Positions 25,694 through 33,482 of a stretch of DNA of 37,656 bases are shown here, one piece after another (position 1 is the stretch's first letter; every line of letters starts with the position of its first letter). The translations under genes were made by a program, and so were the position numbers. Below the pieces are notes generated by a model. That model was not told where the DNA came from. It made no database searches and worked only from the letters and a program-made list of their open reading frames with translations. The DNA is from Lachnospiraceae bacterium (GTDB lineage: Bacteria > Bacillota_A > Clostridia > Lachnospirales > Lachnospiraceae). The stretch is taken from contig VSNT01000021.1 in the NCBI GenBank assembly GCA_009774465.1, forward strand, positions 1 to 37,656. Direction: 5' to 3'.

Positions 25694-26263
25694 TTACAGT
25701 TCAACTTTTTCTACTGTGGTATGAATACAGGAATTTAGTGTACTGACCAATAAACTGCACATGTAGGAATTAGCAGACTGATCCCTCAAGATAATGCGCT
25801 TTTCTCTTCCGCCTGTATCTCTGTATTCGATTACTGCATAGCCCGTCTTTTCATGTGCCACTTTTGTTTTAGGAGCAGCTCCCACAACAGCGCCACTTGC
25901 TCCGAATAAAGCTGCCCCCATAATCCCTTTTGCTGTACTGCTTTCAAGATACCTGATTTTATCCGTATCAGTAAAAAAATCAGCATATGTAATTCTCTTT
26001 AAAGGAAGCGTGTATTCTTTTCCTGTACAGGAAATCACCAGACTGGAAGGGCTAATCATAACAGAACATGTGCTTTTTTCTGCAACATCAAGTCCTTCGG
26101 CATGTTCAAGGTTGGAAAATCTCTTAATGCCATTCGCCTTATCCTGTTGTTGCTGCCTTTTTATCGCCTTCCTTTTCTTTCCACCTGTCACAATTGTATA
26201 AATACACGCTGCAACAGCGCCAATAAAAAAACTAAAAAATAGAAAAAAACAAAGCAAATCCAT
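25694..26263 (-). CDS. Membrane-anchored protein of unknown function, probable moron
   Basis: A 189-residue protein that I do not recognise. One N-terminal membrane segment (about 3-27) is followed by a basic stretch (GGKKRKAIKRQQQQ) and a soluble domain of about 130 residues with beta-rich blocks (TCSVMISPSSLVISCTGKEY), a glycine/alanine segment (GIMGAALFGASGAVVGAAPK) and YAVIEYRDTGG. It looks like a cytoplasmic domain tethered to the membrane. It breaks the conserved order between tail tube and tail chaperone and has its own promoter and terminator, so it is probably expressed in the lysogen. A role in superinfection exclusion or host fitness is inference only. Confidence 0.75.
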   Translation of the reverse strand: MDLLCFFLFFSFFIGAVAACIYTIVTGGKKRKAIKRQQQQDKANGIKRFSNLEHAEGLDVAEKSTCSVMISPSSLVISCTGKEYTLPLKRITYADFFTDTDKIRYLESSTAKGIMGAALFGASGAVVGAAPKTKVAHEKTGYAVIEYRDTGGREKRIILRDQSANSYMCSLLVSTLNSCIHTTVEKVEL

Positions 26264-26286
26264 AACCGCCCCTCCCTCATATCATT

Positions 26287-26315
26287 ATTATATACTCCGG
26301 CACAGGACCTGTCAC
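26287..26315 (-). promoter_or_regulatory. Sigma-A promoter of the moron gene
   Basis: On the minus strand GTGACA (26315-26310), exactly 17 bp, then perfect TATAAT (26292-26287). Transcription would start near 26280, just before a GAGGGAGGGG ribosome site and the ATG at 26263. Confidence 0.65.
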
Positions 26316-26341
26316 GAATATTTTCTTTCAGGCATCATCTG

Positions 26342-26824
26342 CTAATTGGTAATAAGCCCGTTCATTGCCGCAAAGGATTCCGGCATGGAGAAATCCTCAA
26401 AAGTGAAATTCATGTCTTCATCCAGATAGTCCCCGTCTGCATCAAACTTGGCCAGTATGCCTCCATCAATATTACAGCCGATAAGAATGATTGTCTGGCG
26501 CCCTACGGAACTGGTATCATCTTCATTGGATATCTGCATTTCAAAATAAATATCCCTTCCGGTATTTTTATAGAGAAGCATCATCTGTCTGAAAATACTG
26601 GTATTAAAATGAAACTTTGCGCTCCCTGTTCCACTCCATCCGGTTGCCTTATTTCCTTTCCCCGTTTTTCCTAAAATAGGCACCTTGACCTTTGTTTTAT
26701 CAAATTTGGCTTCAAGGTTGATCGCCTGCATCAGATTATAGCGGCGTCCCTCGATTGTTGCATAGCATTCTGCAAGTGCCGCACTGATCGTATCACTTGC
26801 AATCATTGTTGCATTATTAAGCAT
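26342..26824 (-). CDS. xkdM: Phage tail tube protein, XkdM family
   Basis: A 160-residue protein of the PBSX XkdM tube family (DUF2001): start MLNNATMIASDT, ATIEGRRYNLMQAINLEAKF, KVPILGKTGKGNKATGW, DIYFEMQISNEDDTSSVGRQ and ending FEDFSMPESF. It forms the inner rigid tube of the contractile tail. It follows the sheath gene by 15 bp with an AAAGGAG site. Confidence 0.94.
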   Translation of the reverse strand: MLNNATMIASDTISAALAECYATIEGRRYNLMQAINLEAKFDKTKVKVPILGKTGKGNKATGWSGTGSAKFHFNTSIFRQMMLLYKNTGRDIYFEMQISNEDDTSSVGRQTIILIGCNIDGGILAKFDADGDYLDEDMNFTFEDFSMPESFAAMNGLITN

Positions 26825-26839
26825 GATTTTTCTCCTTTC

Positions 26840-28141
26840 CTATGAAACCACACATGTCATGTATAACTTATCCATAGCATTCACAACAGTAACCGCATCC
26901 GTCACAACTACAGATTTTTTTGAATCCCCCTGGGATACGGTAATATCTGAATCTTCAAATCCTTCAATCGCCCTGATGTCGTTCAGCTTCTTGTGATGCT
27001 GTACCAGATCTGACCAGAAGGAAATCCTTCCTGCATTGTCATTAGGCACCACTCCCAGGTATCTTGTATTGAATAATACCGCTATGTCATTTGCGATCTG
27101 GTCGATCACACGGATTGTCTGGTTCTCCTTAAATACCTCACCGATAGTTTCCGTTTCATTAACCATGCTGTTAATGTCTGCAAGCACCCGCACATCACTT
27201 CCTACCCTGTGGAAGGTAAATTTGCCCTCCTTCATGGATTTGGCCAGCTGGGACTGCGTCATTTCAGTTTCTACCTGAAACTCCCCATCATAGATCCGGT
27301 TCTGGTTGGACCTGTTTACCTGGCATCCTGCAATAACCCCTGTCACCCAGTACACAAGGGAAGCCTCTCCTGCATCAAGAACTTTGTTTTCCACATTGAC
27401 TACTCCATAATAGTCTGCATCTTTCTGATAAAGCACTGTCTGAAATTTAATACCCATTTCTTCACGCATTCTTTCTGTAAAGGCTGTGTACAAAGCCTTA
27501 ACGGTATCGTCCGTTGTCTCAACACCCATTGCATTGAAGCTGTAGCCTTCCATTTTATCCAAATACGCCTGATGTGCTGCACCATCTGTTTCCTGATTGG
27601 TTCCTCCGGAAAGAGGCGTTGCCGCTGTTACTGCAAGCTCTGCATCCTTCTTAAATTCCACAAATCCGTTTTCCTTAAGGTCTGCTGCTGTTTTTACAGT
27701 CTGTTCATCTACCAGTGCTGTATCCAGCATGGTTTTTACGTCAAACAGTGTATCATCATCTACATTTTTCTGGATGATTATCTTTAAATCATTTCCTCTG
27801 ACGCCGCTGTATAATGCTGTGGCAAATGCATTTGAAGCTTTCTCCCCGCCGCCATTTAAGCGGTATGCATATAACAGCTCCACATTACGGAACAAATCCC
27901 GCAGTCCCTTCATCTTAGGATGCGTATAATGGTAGCCGAAAATCTTCTGGCTTCTGTTTTTAAAATCGTCGCCAGTCACTTCAATTACTTTTCCCTCTGC
28001 TCCCCAGTCCAGTACAAGGGGCATGGTGGCAATCCCCCTTCCTGACAGGGAAACATCTGCCGAAGCCGCTGAAACAAAGTTAATGTAGGCCCCGGGAATT
28101 ACTTTGTTCTGCACGCTGAACGTGCCTCCTCCTAATGCCAT
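26840..28141 (-). CDS. xkdK: Phage tail sheath protein, XkdK family
   Basis: A 433-residue contractile sheath protein. The N-terminal block (NKVIPGAYINFVSAASADV, GRGIATMPLVLDWGAEGK) and the C-terminal DQIANDIAVLFNTRYLGV and VVNAMDKLYMTCVV are typical. It contracts around the tube at injection and defines this element as myovirus-like. It begins 1 bp after the small gene at 28143-28337. Confidence 0.96.
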   Translation of the reverse strand: MALGGGTFSVQNKVIPGAYINFVSAASADVSLSGRGIATMPLVLDWGAEGKVIEVTGDDFKNRSQKIFGYHYTHPKMKGLRDLFRNVELLYAYRLNGGGEKASNAFATALYSGVRGNDLKIIIQKNVDDDTLFDVKTMLDTALVDEQTVKTAADLKENGFVEFKKDAELAVTAATPLSGGTNQETDGAAHQAYLDKMEGYSFNAMGVETTDDTVKALYTAFTERMREEMGIKFQTVLYQKDADYYGVVNVENKVLDAGEASLVYWVTGVIAGCQVNRSNQNRIYDGEFQVETEMTQSQLAKSMKEGKFTFHRVGSDVRVLADINSMVNETETIGEVFKENQTIRVIDQIANDIAVLFNTRYLGVVPNDNAGRISFWSDLVQHHKKLNDIRAIEGFEDSDITVSQGDSKKSVVVTDAVTVVNAMDKLYMTCVVS

Positions 28142-28142
28142 A

Positions 28143-28337
28143 TCATTTCACCTTTCCTTTCAAAAAATTTTCTATATTCTTTTCAGCTTCACTGATAGAA
28201 TATCTTTTGTCTTTGGAAAGAACCGCTTTCAGCAGATCTCTCCTGTTACTGAATCTTTTTGATGCAAGAAACTGGTCCAGCGTAAATGTCTGCTCCTTTT
28301 CTGCCTCATGCACTTCATTCTTTTTCTTTGCTGCCAT
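28143..28337 (-). CDS. Small phage protein preceding the sheath gene
   Basis: A 64-residue charged protein (TLDQFLASKRFSNRRDLLKA, then YSISEAEKNIENFLKG). Similar-sized proteins with this DQFLASKRF...RDLLKAVL pattern occur just upstream of sheath genes in PBSX-like clostridial phages; the role is unknown. The start overlaps the tail terminator gene by 23 bp, so coupling is likely. Confidence 0.8.
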   Translation of the reverse strand: MAAKKKNEVHEAEKEQTFTLDQFLASKRFSNRRDLLKAVLSKDKRYSISEAEKNIENFLKGKVK

Positions 28338-28767
28338 CCTCCACCTGTCCTTTCACTCCTACTTTTGTTAAAACCTCACCCATTTTTTCCGTCTCTTTCT
28401 TCTCATAAACGAAGAAATCATAATTCACGAAAAAGTACAGCACACCGTCTTTTACCTCCGGCTCCATCTTCTTTCCCCTGATTAAAGCAGCATCCATACG
28501 GATATATTCTAGGCATGAAAACAATCGCTCTATGACATGGTTGCATTCAGTCTGAATATCCTCTGCAGCCGGGATATACTGGATACAGAAGGTATTGGTC
28601 CGGAAGTATTTTCTTCCCCTGAAAATACGCTTTTTCGGAGCACTGCTGATAACAAAAAAGCAGGGATTTTCCATTTCCTGCTCTACCTCTTCCGTATAAA
28701 TCTTGTAACCATCACCAAACTCGCTGTTCAGGGCAAGACTGACTACCTCTACAATCTGATTAATCAT
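28315..28767 (-). CDS. Tail terminator family protein (DUF6838-like)
   Basis: A 150-residue protein, NQIVEVVSLALNSEFGDGYKIY at the start, then FFVISSAPKKRIFRGRKYF and a long two-strand end. Size, position between the gp10-like gene and the sheath, and sequence pattern fit the tail terminator family of Firmicute phages. It should cap the tail at its head-proximal end. It overlaps its upstream neighbour by 8 bp. Confidence 0.82.
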   Translation of the reverse strand: MINQIVEVVSLALNSEFGDGYKIYTEEVEQEMENPCFFVISSAPKKRIFRGRKYFRTNTFCIQYIPAAEDIQTECNHVIERLFSCLEYIRMDAALIRGKKMEPEVKDGVLYFFVNYDFFVYEKKETEKMGEVLTKVGVKGQVEDGSKEKE

Positions 28768-29293
28768 TCATGCACTCCCTTAAAAACCGTTCTATCTTAT
28801 CCTCAAGTACCTGCGGCGCAATCTTCTGCAGATCCTCCACTGCTCCTCTCATTATGAGTTTGCCTTCTACCCAGCGCTTTTTTAGACGTTTTCCTATAGC
28901 AGGGACAAATCTTCCCGGCGTCTGTCTATGACCACTCTCCACATAACGGGCATATTTCACCGGATTAATTACTTCTATGGTATAAGTATTTCCGTCACTG
29001 CTGACCTGTATGGTCTTTAGAAAATCCTGAACCTCCTTTACTCCCGGTTCACTCTTTCTATTGCTGAATGCTTCTTCATGAGTTTGGGAAATCCATCCTC
29101 TTCTAAGGGTTCCTCCTACCATGCCGCTGCCTGCCGGATACTTACCGGGCAGCGTCCTTTCAACTAAAAGCGTAAGCAGTCTCGCTGCCAGTTCCTTTGC
29201 TGCACTCTGAAACAGCTCATCTTTATTCTGGGCAAGTTTTTCCAGATCTTTGGCAAGACGCTCCATTTCCCTAAAATTAAAGTTTCCTCCCAT
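28760..29293 (-). CDS. HK97 gp10-like head-tail connector/tail completion protein
   Basis: About 177 residues, N-terminal MGGNFNFREMERLAKDLEKL, then RTLPGKYPAGSGMVGGTLRRGW and VKYARYVESGHRQTPGRFVP, the block typical of gp10-like proteins. An in-frame ATG at 29323 inside the previous gene lacks a ribosome site; the start at 29293 is preceded by GGGTGG and lies just after the neighbour's stop. Confidence 0.85.
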   Translation of the reverse strand: MGGNFNFREMERLAKDLEKLAQNKDELFQSAAKELAARLLTLLVERTLPGKYPAGSGMVGGTLRRGWISQTHEEAFSNRKSEPGVKEVQDFLKTIQVSSDGNTYTIEVINPVKYARYVESGHRQTPGRFVPAIGKRLKKRWVEGKLIMRGAVEDLQKIAPQVLEDKIERFLRECMND

Positions 29294-29297
29294 CCTG

Positions 29298-29687
29298 TCA
29301 GTTCCACCCTTTCCATGCTTCAAGAGCTATTTCCTGATGGCTTGTATATACCGCCGCCAGTGAGCTCATCTTATAAGTTTCTGTTACATTATTTTGTGTT
29401 ACCACAATCTTTGAGCCGGGCCTGACCAGCATTTCCGGTGCAAGGAACAGCTTTACCAGCTGCTCCTTCTTTGCACCCTCCGCCTGCTTGTAGGAAGGCG
29501 TTATTCTGGTATAGGACAGTTTACAGGCGGCGTCCTCATAAACCATCTTCTCCTTCTGTCCTGTGATTTTCGTAACCGGATCTGTAACATTGGTTTTCTC
29601 ATAAATATTGCAGGTGCCCTCATACAGCTCCTCGACCATCTGCCTGTGCATTTTTCTTGCATTTAAAAGCTCTGTCTTATCAATCAT
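29298..29687 (-). CDS. Head-closure-type phage protein
   Basis: A 129-residue protein with a helical start (NARKMHRQMVEELYEGT) and a small beta-barrel remainder (CNIYEKTNVTDPVTKITGQK, FLAPEMLVRPGSKIVVTQ). This is the pattern of head-closure or stopper proteins (gp16-like), and its place between the connector and the gp10-like gene agrees. Sequence identity within this group is low, so the family is assigned mainly by position and shape. Confidence 0.75.
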   Translation of the reverse strand: MIDKTELLNARKMHRQMVEELYEGTCNIYEKTNVTDPVTKITGQKEKMVYEDAACKLSYTRITPSYKQAEGAKKEQLVKLFLAPEMLVRPGSKIVVTQNNVTETYKMSSLAAVYTSHQEIALEAWKGWN

Positions 29688-30021
29688 GGCGCATCCTCCT
29701 GTAACGGTTCAGCTGCCCTTTGTAGTCCTTTAAAATACTTCCCTTTAAAGCATCATTAAGCACGCTGAAACTGGTAGCGGTATCTCCTTCCGTAATGGAA
29801 ACCACTCTTAATGGAACGCCGGATTCAGTCGGCTTTTCATACCGGTATAAATCAACCGCCATCCGGATGCATGTATTTTTCAATCCATCCGGCAGAGTAT
29901 CCAGATTGCAGTAATTAAGCACCGTCTCTTTCACAATGTCCGCAATAAATGTAAGGGAAACGTCCTGGGAAGTGTTTTCTGCCGACACTCCCAGAAGTTC
30001 CTTAATCCTTGTAACCTCCAT
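29680..30021 (-). CDS. Phage head-tail connector (gp6/gp15-like)
   Basis: About 113 residues, all helical: MEVTRIKELLGVSAENTSQD, FIADIVKETVLNYCN and IRMAVDLYRY, the adaptor pattern. The start at 30021 lies 4 bp after the capsid stop; a longer frame from 30075 would run inside the capsid gene and is not preferred. The protein should dock under the portal. Confidence 0.85.
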   Translation of the reverse strand: MEVTRIKELLGVSAENTSQDVSLTFIADIVKETVLNYCNLDTLPDGLKNTCIRMAVDLYRYEKPTESGVPLRVVSITEGDTATSFSVLNDALKGSILKDYKGQLNRYRRMRHD

Positions 30022-30025
30022 AATG

Positions 30026-31027
30026 CTACCCAATCTTATGCCTGATCTCAACAATGCGGAGCTGTTTGGACTCATAAACAGGGTTCCAGTTCTGGGCCAT
30101 TGCCAGTTCTGACCGCAGCGGTGTCTCTACATTTTCCCTGACCGCTCCTGTGTAGGCAATTCCTCTGGGATGAAGAATAAAGGCTTTCCGGTTGATCAGA
30201 TAGTCAATACCGCCGCCTGTCTGCTTATCCCTGTCCGTTTCAGTGGCAACATGTCCTACCGGGCTTCCGTTTCCATATGCAATAGCACCGCTTCCAAACA
30301 GATAGGTAGAATAAACGCCATCTTTCGTAACAGGACATCCATCATCTATAGTTACCCTGCGCCCCTGATAATACTCGAACTCCACATTTTCAGAATTTCT
30401 TCTGCTGTCAATCAGTTCTTTCTTTTTCAGGTAGGATTTTGTAGCTGAATGCATTACTACCCCTGATAACTGCCCCTGCGCATCCCCTAAAAGCTGGCAG
30501 CCATCAATCATGGCTTCCGCACTGATAAGCTTTGCTGCCGCGCTGGTCTGCTTTGTAAGATCCAGAATATGGTCTGACATGGGTGTTTTCTCTGTGCCGC
30601 CCTCCGGCGTATAGCTCCCAAATACACCTGAAAGAATGGCGATCAGTTCCTTCTGCATATCCCTTGCCCAGTAAGAAGCCACAAGATCACCTATTGCCTT
30701 CGCTGGATCTGCTCCGGCCAGCGCTGCGGAAAGGTTGCTTGCACCCCACATTTTCTGGCGCAGAATGGTAGTGGAAACATCCTTGTTTGATCCAATTTTA
30801 GCCGGAGTCATCTTTTCATCCTCAAGGGTTGCTTCCGATTCTCCCTGCAGGTCCTCAAAAAAAGGCATGTTGTGGGTTCTGGCCGCTTCACTGGCCAGCC
30901 GGTCAAATTCCGGACTGTTTACCACGATACCGCTCTGAAAAAAAGCGGATAACTCCATTGTCCTGTTAACAACATAAGGGTTAAACAGCTCAGGTACGAT
31001 TACATCTGAAATTTTTGTGATTGCCAT
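30026..31027 (-). CDS. Major capsid protein
   Basis: A 333-residue capsid protein: N-terminal ITKISDVIVPELFNPYVVNR, central LRQKMWGASNLSAALAGADP and DLVASYWARDMQKELIAILS, later HSATKSYLKKKELID and HPRGIAYTGA. The pattern is that of the HK97-fold major capsid proteins of Firmicute phages and the length is normal. It lies just after the scaffold gene. Confidence 0.93.
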   Translation of the reverse strand: MAITKISDVIVPELFNPYVVNRTMELSAFFQSGIVVNSPEFDRLASEAARTHNMPFFEDLQGESEATLEDEKMTPAKIGSNKDVSTTILRQKMWGASNLSAALAGADPAKAIGDLVASYWARDMQKELIAILSGVFGSYTPEGGTEKTPMSDHILDLTKQTSAAAKLISAEAMIDGCQLLGDAQGQLSGVVMHSATKSYLKKKELIDSRRNSENVEFEYYQGRRVTIDDGCPVTKDGVYSTYLFGSGAIAYGNGSPVGHVATETDRDKQTGGGIDYLINRKAFILHPRGIAYTGAVRENVETPLRSELAMAQNWNPVYESKQLRIVEIRHKIG

Positions 31028-31042
31028 AGTTCATTTCCTCCT

Positions 31043-31645
31043 TTAAATTTTTACTCCGGCTGCGGCTGCCAATGCTCTTGCCTGCTCCGGATTGTCTCTG
31101 AGCAGTCTGCCCTGCTCCGTCATGTTAAAAGTTTCTTTTGCAAATGGGTTGGATGCTGGCGGATTTCCTCCTGCTGCCGGCGTATAGCCTCCTTCCGGCT
31201 TAAACAGGTGGGCCATGCTCTTATCTTCTTTGTAGGTCTTTAATACATCCTCTACGCCGATTGGCTGGTTTTCCTTGTCAAAGTTGAACTTTTCCAGTCC
31301 GCCATGCTTATAGATCAGGTAATCTGAGTCAAGCACCCCTGCCTTTGTAAGCTTTTCTTTCAAGGCATAAGTCTTTGCTGTGTCTGCTGCCGCTTTCTGA
31401 AGCTTTTCATTTTCAAGCTCATATTCCTTGATTTTGTCCTGAAGCTTCTCATTGCCGCTGTTTTCCTTTTTCAGATCTTCAATGGTGTCATTGGCTTTCT
31501 TAAGCTCTCCCACCTTATCATTGAAATCTTTTTTGGGCACAGCATGTTTGGGAAACTCTGCAGCAGCCTGCTTCATTACCGCCTCCACATCCAGCTTTCC
31601 GTCTGTAATGACTGCCTTTTCTAAAATTGCTTTTAACCATTCCAT
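31043..31645 (-). CDS. Phage scaffolding protein (GP20-like)
   Basis: A 200-residue protein. It opens with MEWLKAILEKAVITDGKLDV, has a coiled coil at about 45-105 (KKANDTIEDLKKENSGNEKL) and a C-terminal segment (NPFAKETFNMTEQGRLLRDN) that is probably the capsid-binding end. GP20-type scaffolds share this layout and position before the capsid gene. It is acidic and lysine-rich as expected. Confidence 0.9.
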   Translation of the reverse strand: MEWLKAILEKAVITDGKLDVEAVMKQAAAEFPKHAVPKKDFNDKVGELKKANDTIEDLKKENSGNEKLQDKIKEYELENEKLQKAAADTAKTYALKEKLTKAGVLDSDYLIYKHGGLEKFNFDKENQPIGVEDVLKTYKEDKSMAHLFKPEGGYTPAAGGNPPASNPFAKETFNMTEQGRLLRDNPEQARALAAAAGVKI

Positions 31646-31744
31646 CTTTCTTTTCCTCCATAGATTTTTATTCCCGCTCTCCGGGTAATGGGTTGTCCGG
31701 TTTATTCTTCCGGCAAAGTAATGGTAGTTTTACGCCTTTTCGGG

Positions 31745-31777
31745 CATATAAAAAGAACGCCTGCTGCCAAGCGTTCT
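31745..31777 (-). terminator. Intrinsic terminator in the gap before the scaffold gene
   Basis: On the minus strand AGAACGC (31777-31771), 10-base loop, GCGTTCT (31760-31754), then TTTTATATG. It is the second of two leftward terminators between the head/RNA unit and the scaffold gene. Confidence 0.75.
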
Positions 31778-31798
31778 GATTATCATAACTTTATGGGT

Positions 31799-31819
31799 GT
31801 TGCACTGGTGCAACTTTTT
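31799..31819 (+). terminator. Plus-strand hairpin with T-run, or operator-like palindrome
   Basis: GTTGCAC-TG-GTGCAAC (31799-31814) is a perfect 7-bp inverted repeat followed by TTTTT on the plus strand. It could end rightward (antisense) transcription, or be a protein-binding palindrome; it lies between the two leftward terminators. Confidence 0.5.
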
Positions 31820-31825
31820 GCAAAC

Positions 31826-31856
31826 AAAAAACACCCTCAAATTAAAGACGGTGTTT
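31826..31856 (-). terminator. Intrinsic terminator after the structured RNA
   Basis: On the minus strand AAACACC (31856-31850), 14-base loop, GGTGTTT (31835-31829), then a T-run. It follows the structured RNA by about 20 nt and would define its 3' end. Confidence 0.75.
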
Positions 31857-31877
31857 ACTCTTTATCTATTTGCTGAA

Positions 31878-31988
31878 CCAGATAATTATTTGGCAGGCGT
31901 AGCATCCTCCTGCATCTCTCGGGTTTCCCCTGTCAGTACCAGCGGCGTGTGGTCGCTACGAAATTTACCACCTCAAATAATTATCTGG
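31878..31988 (-). ncRNA. Structured RNA with 15-bp closing stem and kissing loops, family unrecognised
   Basis: Lying 36 bp after the head-gene stop, this 111-nt segment is closed by a perfect 15-bp stem (31988-31974 with 31892-31878). Inside are a hairpin GTGGT/ACCAC complement pair (31971-31967 with 31953-31949), a central GGG-GAAA-CCC hairpin (31930-31921), and a GCAGG/CCTGC hairpin (31913-31909 with 31897-31893). The loops of the outer two hairpins carry CGTAGC and GCTACG (31960-31955 and 31903-31898), a perfect 6-bp loop-loop pair. A terminator follows. I checked by eye for hammerhead and purine-type aptamer cores and found none. The minus-strand orientation is inferred from the operon and terminators. 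A minus-strand frame is open for 28 codons without a start at its head. Confidence 0.7.
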
Positions 31989-32024
31989 GTAAAGCCTTTA
32001 TATTATATGCTTATTATAGTTTAT

Positions 32025-33482
32025 TTACTCTTTCTTGTAAAGGGGTTCATTATTTCTAAGTCTCTGGCGAAAACGCTTTTCACTTTCTCCCACAGCAGTT
32101 ATGATTGAATTTTTATAGTTAGGATTGTCCTCCGATACTGCTATGCGTAATACAATATTCACATACTTATTATCTTCTATAAACTCTTTGCATACCAATG
32201 CAGTATTTTTTCTATCTTTAAAAATATAATCAGGATTTTCTATTATATCTGCAAAGTATTTATCATATTTATCATAAAAGTCCTTTCCTCTTCTTTGAAT
32301 TATATGATCAATTCTTTCATCCGTAATAATCACTTCATCCGTTACTATATCGTCCGTTATGCACTTATAAATATCTCTATCCAGCTTTCCTATTGAGTGC
32401 ACCTGAATTACCTCTTTCGTATCTGCTGAATTAAGTATATCATTTTTTACGTATTTGTCCATCCATTCCTGATAAGTCATATCTGCAGGCACTTTATATT
32501 CTTTTCCTGTAACCGGATCACTCGCCGCTCTTTTTCTGTCAAGCCCGTACCAGTTATCAAAATACGGTGCAGTGCAGCACCTGCAGTTGGGATGAAATGG
32601 ATGTGCAGTAATCCCAGCTTCATATTCTGACAGCTTAAACACCTTACCATCCATGCTGCCACATATGTCACAGGTTTTTCCATCAAGAGTCGCTATAACC
32701 TTATACTTTTCTACATCCAGCTCTTCAAAACATTTCCTGCTGGCCTCAGATGCTATGGCAGATTCCTCCGTCATGATCAGTGTCCCTGCCTGTGCTTTGC
32801 TGACATTCATTTTCTTAGCCAGATTGTCAATCGCCTTCCGGGGTGATTCTCCCCTGATGATATTCTGCACAAGCTCCGTATGAAGCTCCCTTACCAGTCT
32901 TTCTTTGTTCTGCCATATCCGGTCAGAAAATACCCTGCCATCCTGCGCCCAGGGGCGTTTCAATACCGCATCAATCCTTCTTGTATCAATAACTGCAAGG
33001 TTTGTTCCCACACCGGTGCCCTTTGCAATCTCATAAGCAGTCCGGTAAAACTGTTCCTTAAATACCTTTCCAAGAAACTCCGCTGTCCTGCTTTCATACT
33101 CTGCATAAAGGATTTCTGCATGCTGCTGGACCTGCAGTTTCAATGCTTCCAGATAATTGATATGGTATCTTGCCGAAGCATTTTCAAGCTCCTTCATCCA
33201 TTCTTCGGAAACTGCATTCTCCCTTCCCTTCTGTATGTACTGTTCAAGCGTCCATTTAAACTCTTCCAATTCCCCTTTTTTCAGAAGTTTTTTAGCGGCG
33301 GCATAGCTGATCCCGTTATTATCTGCAAGCCGGTAATACCATTTTTCTATATCTGCCTGAATACTGAGCTGGGCTATTTTAAACTGTTCCCTGATATCCT
33401 CAAAGTACTCTGCACTTTTTTGATGCTGTTCCTCTTCCAGCTCCATCATCCTGGCTTTCCAGTATTCATCACTCCTGGCCAT
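32025..33482 (-). CDS. SPP1 gp7/Mu F-like head protein with C-terminal nuclease-like (PBECR) domain
   Basis: A 485-residue minor head protein. Residues about 1-310 are the gp7/Mu F-type portal-associated domain, with helical coiled coils and a zinc-type cluster C271-x2-C274 ... H294/H297 ... C300-R-C302 (AHPFHPNCRC). A linker with TYQEWMDKY leads to a separate module at about 355-485: VHSIGKLDRDIY, ERIDHIIQRR (H393), IIENPDYIF, then strands IVLRIAVS and NSIITAVGESE and a basic end. This fits the phage Barnase-EndoU-colicin-RelE-like (PBECR) nuclease modules often fused to such head proteins. The module could be injected with phage DNA. The exact PBECR subtype is uncertain. Confidence 0.87.
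   Translation of the reverse strand: MARSDEYWKARMMELEEEQHQKSAEYFEDIREQFKIAQLSIQADIEKWYYRLADNNGISYAAAKKLLKKGELEEFKWTLEQYIQKGRENAVSEEWMKELENASARYHINYLEALKLQVQQHAEILYAEYESRTAEFLGKVFKEQFYRTAYEIAKGTGVGTNLAVIDTRRIDAVLKRPWAQDGRVFSDRIWQNKERLVRELHTELVQNIIRGESPRKAIDNLAKKMNVSKAQAGTLIMTEESAIASEASRKCFEELDVEKYKVIATLDGKTCDICGSMDGKVFKLSEYEAGITAHPFHPNCRCCTAPYFDNWYGLDRKRAASDPVTGKEYKVPADMTYQEWMDKYVKNDILNSADTKEVIQVHSIGKLDRDIYKCITDDIVTDEVIITDERIDHIIQRRGKDFYDKYDKYFADIIENPDYIFKDRKNTALVCKEFIEDNKYVNIVLRIAVSEDNPNYKNSIITAVGESEKRFRQRLRNNEPLYKKE

Noticed and set aside
27209..27787. A 192-codon plus-strand frame opposite the sheath gene
   Set aside because: It is the antisense shadow of a certain sheath gene, rich in Cys, His and Phe, with no ribosome site.
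31889..31972. A 28-codon minus-strand frame across the structured RNA as a small protein gene
   Set aside because: It follows an in-frame stop with no start codon or ribosome site at its head; the RNA pairings explain the segment better. Conservation data could reverse this.
31878..31988. Hammerhead or another known small ribozyme as the identity of the structured RNA
   Set aside because: No CTGANGA...GAAA core on either strand, and the kissing-loop layout did not match a twister, pistol or hatchet pattern that I could recall; left as an unrecognised RNA.
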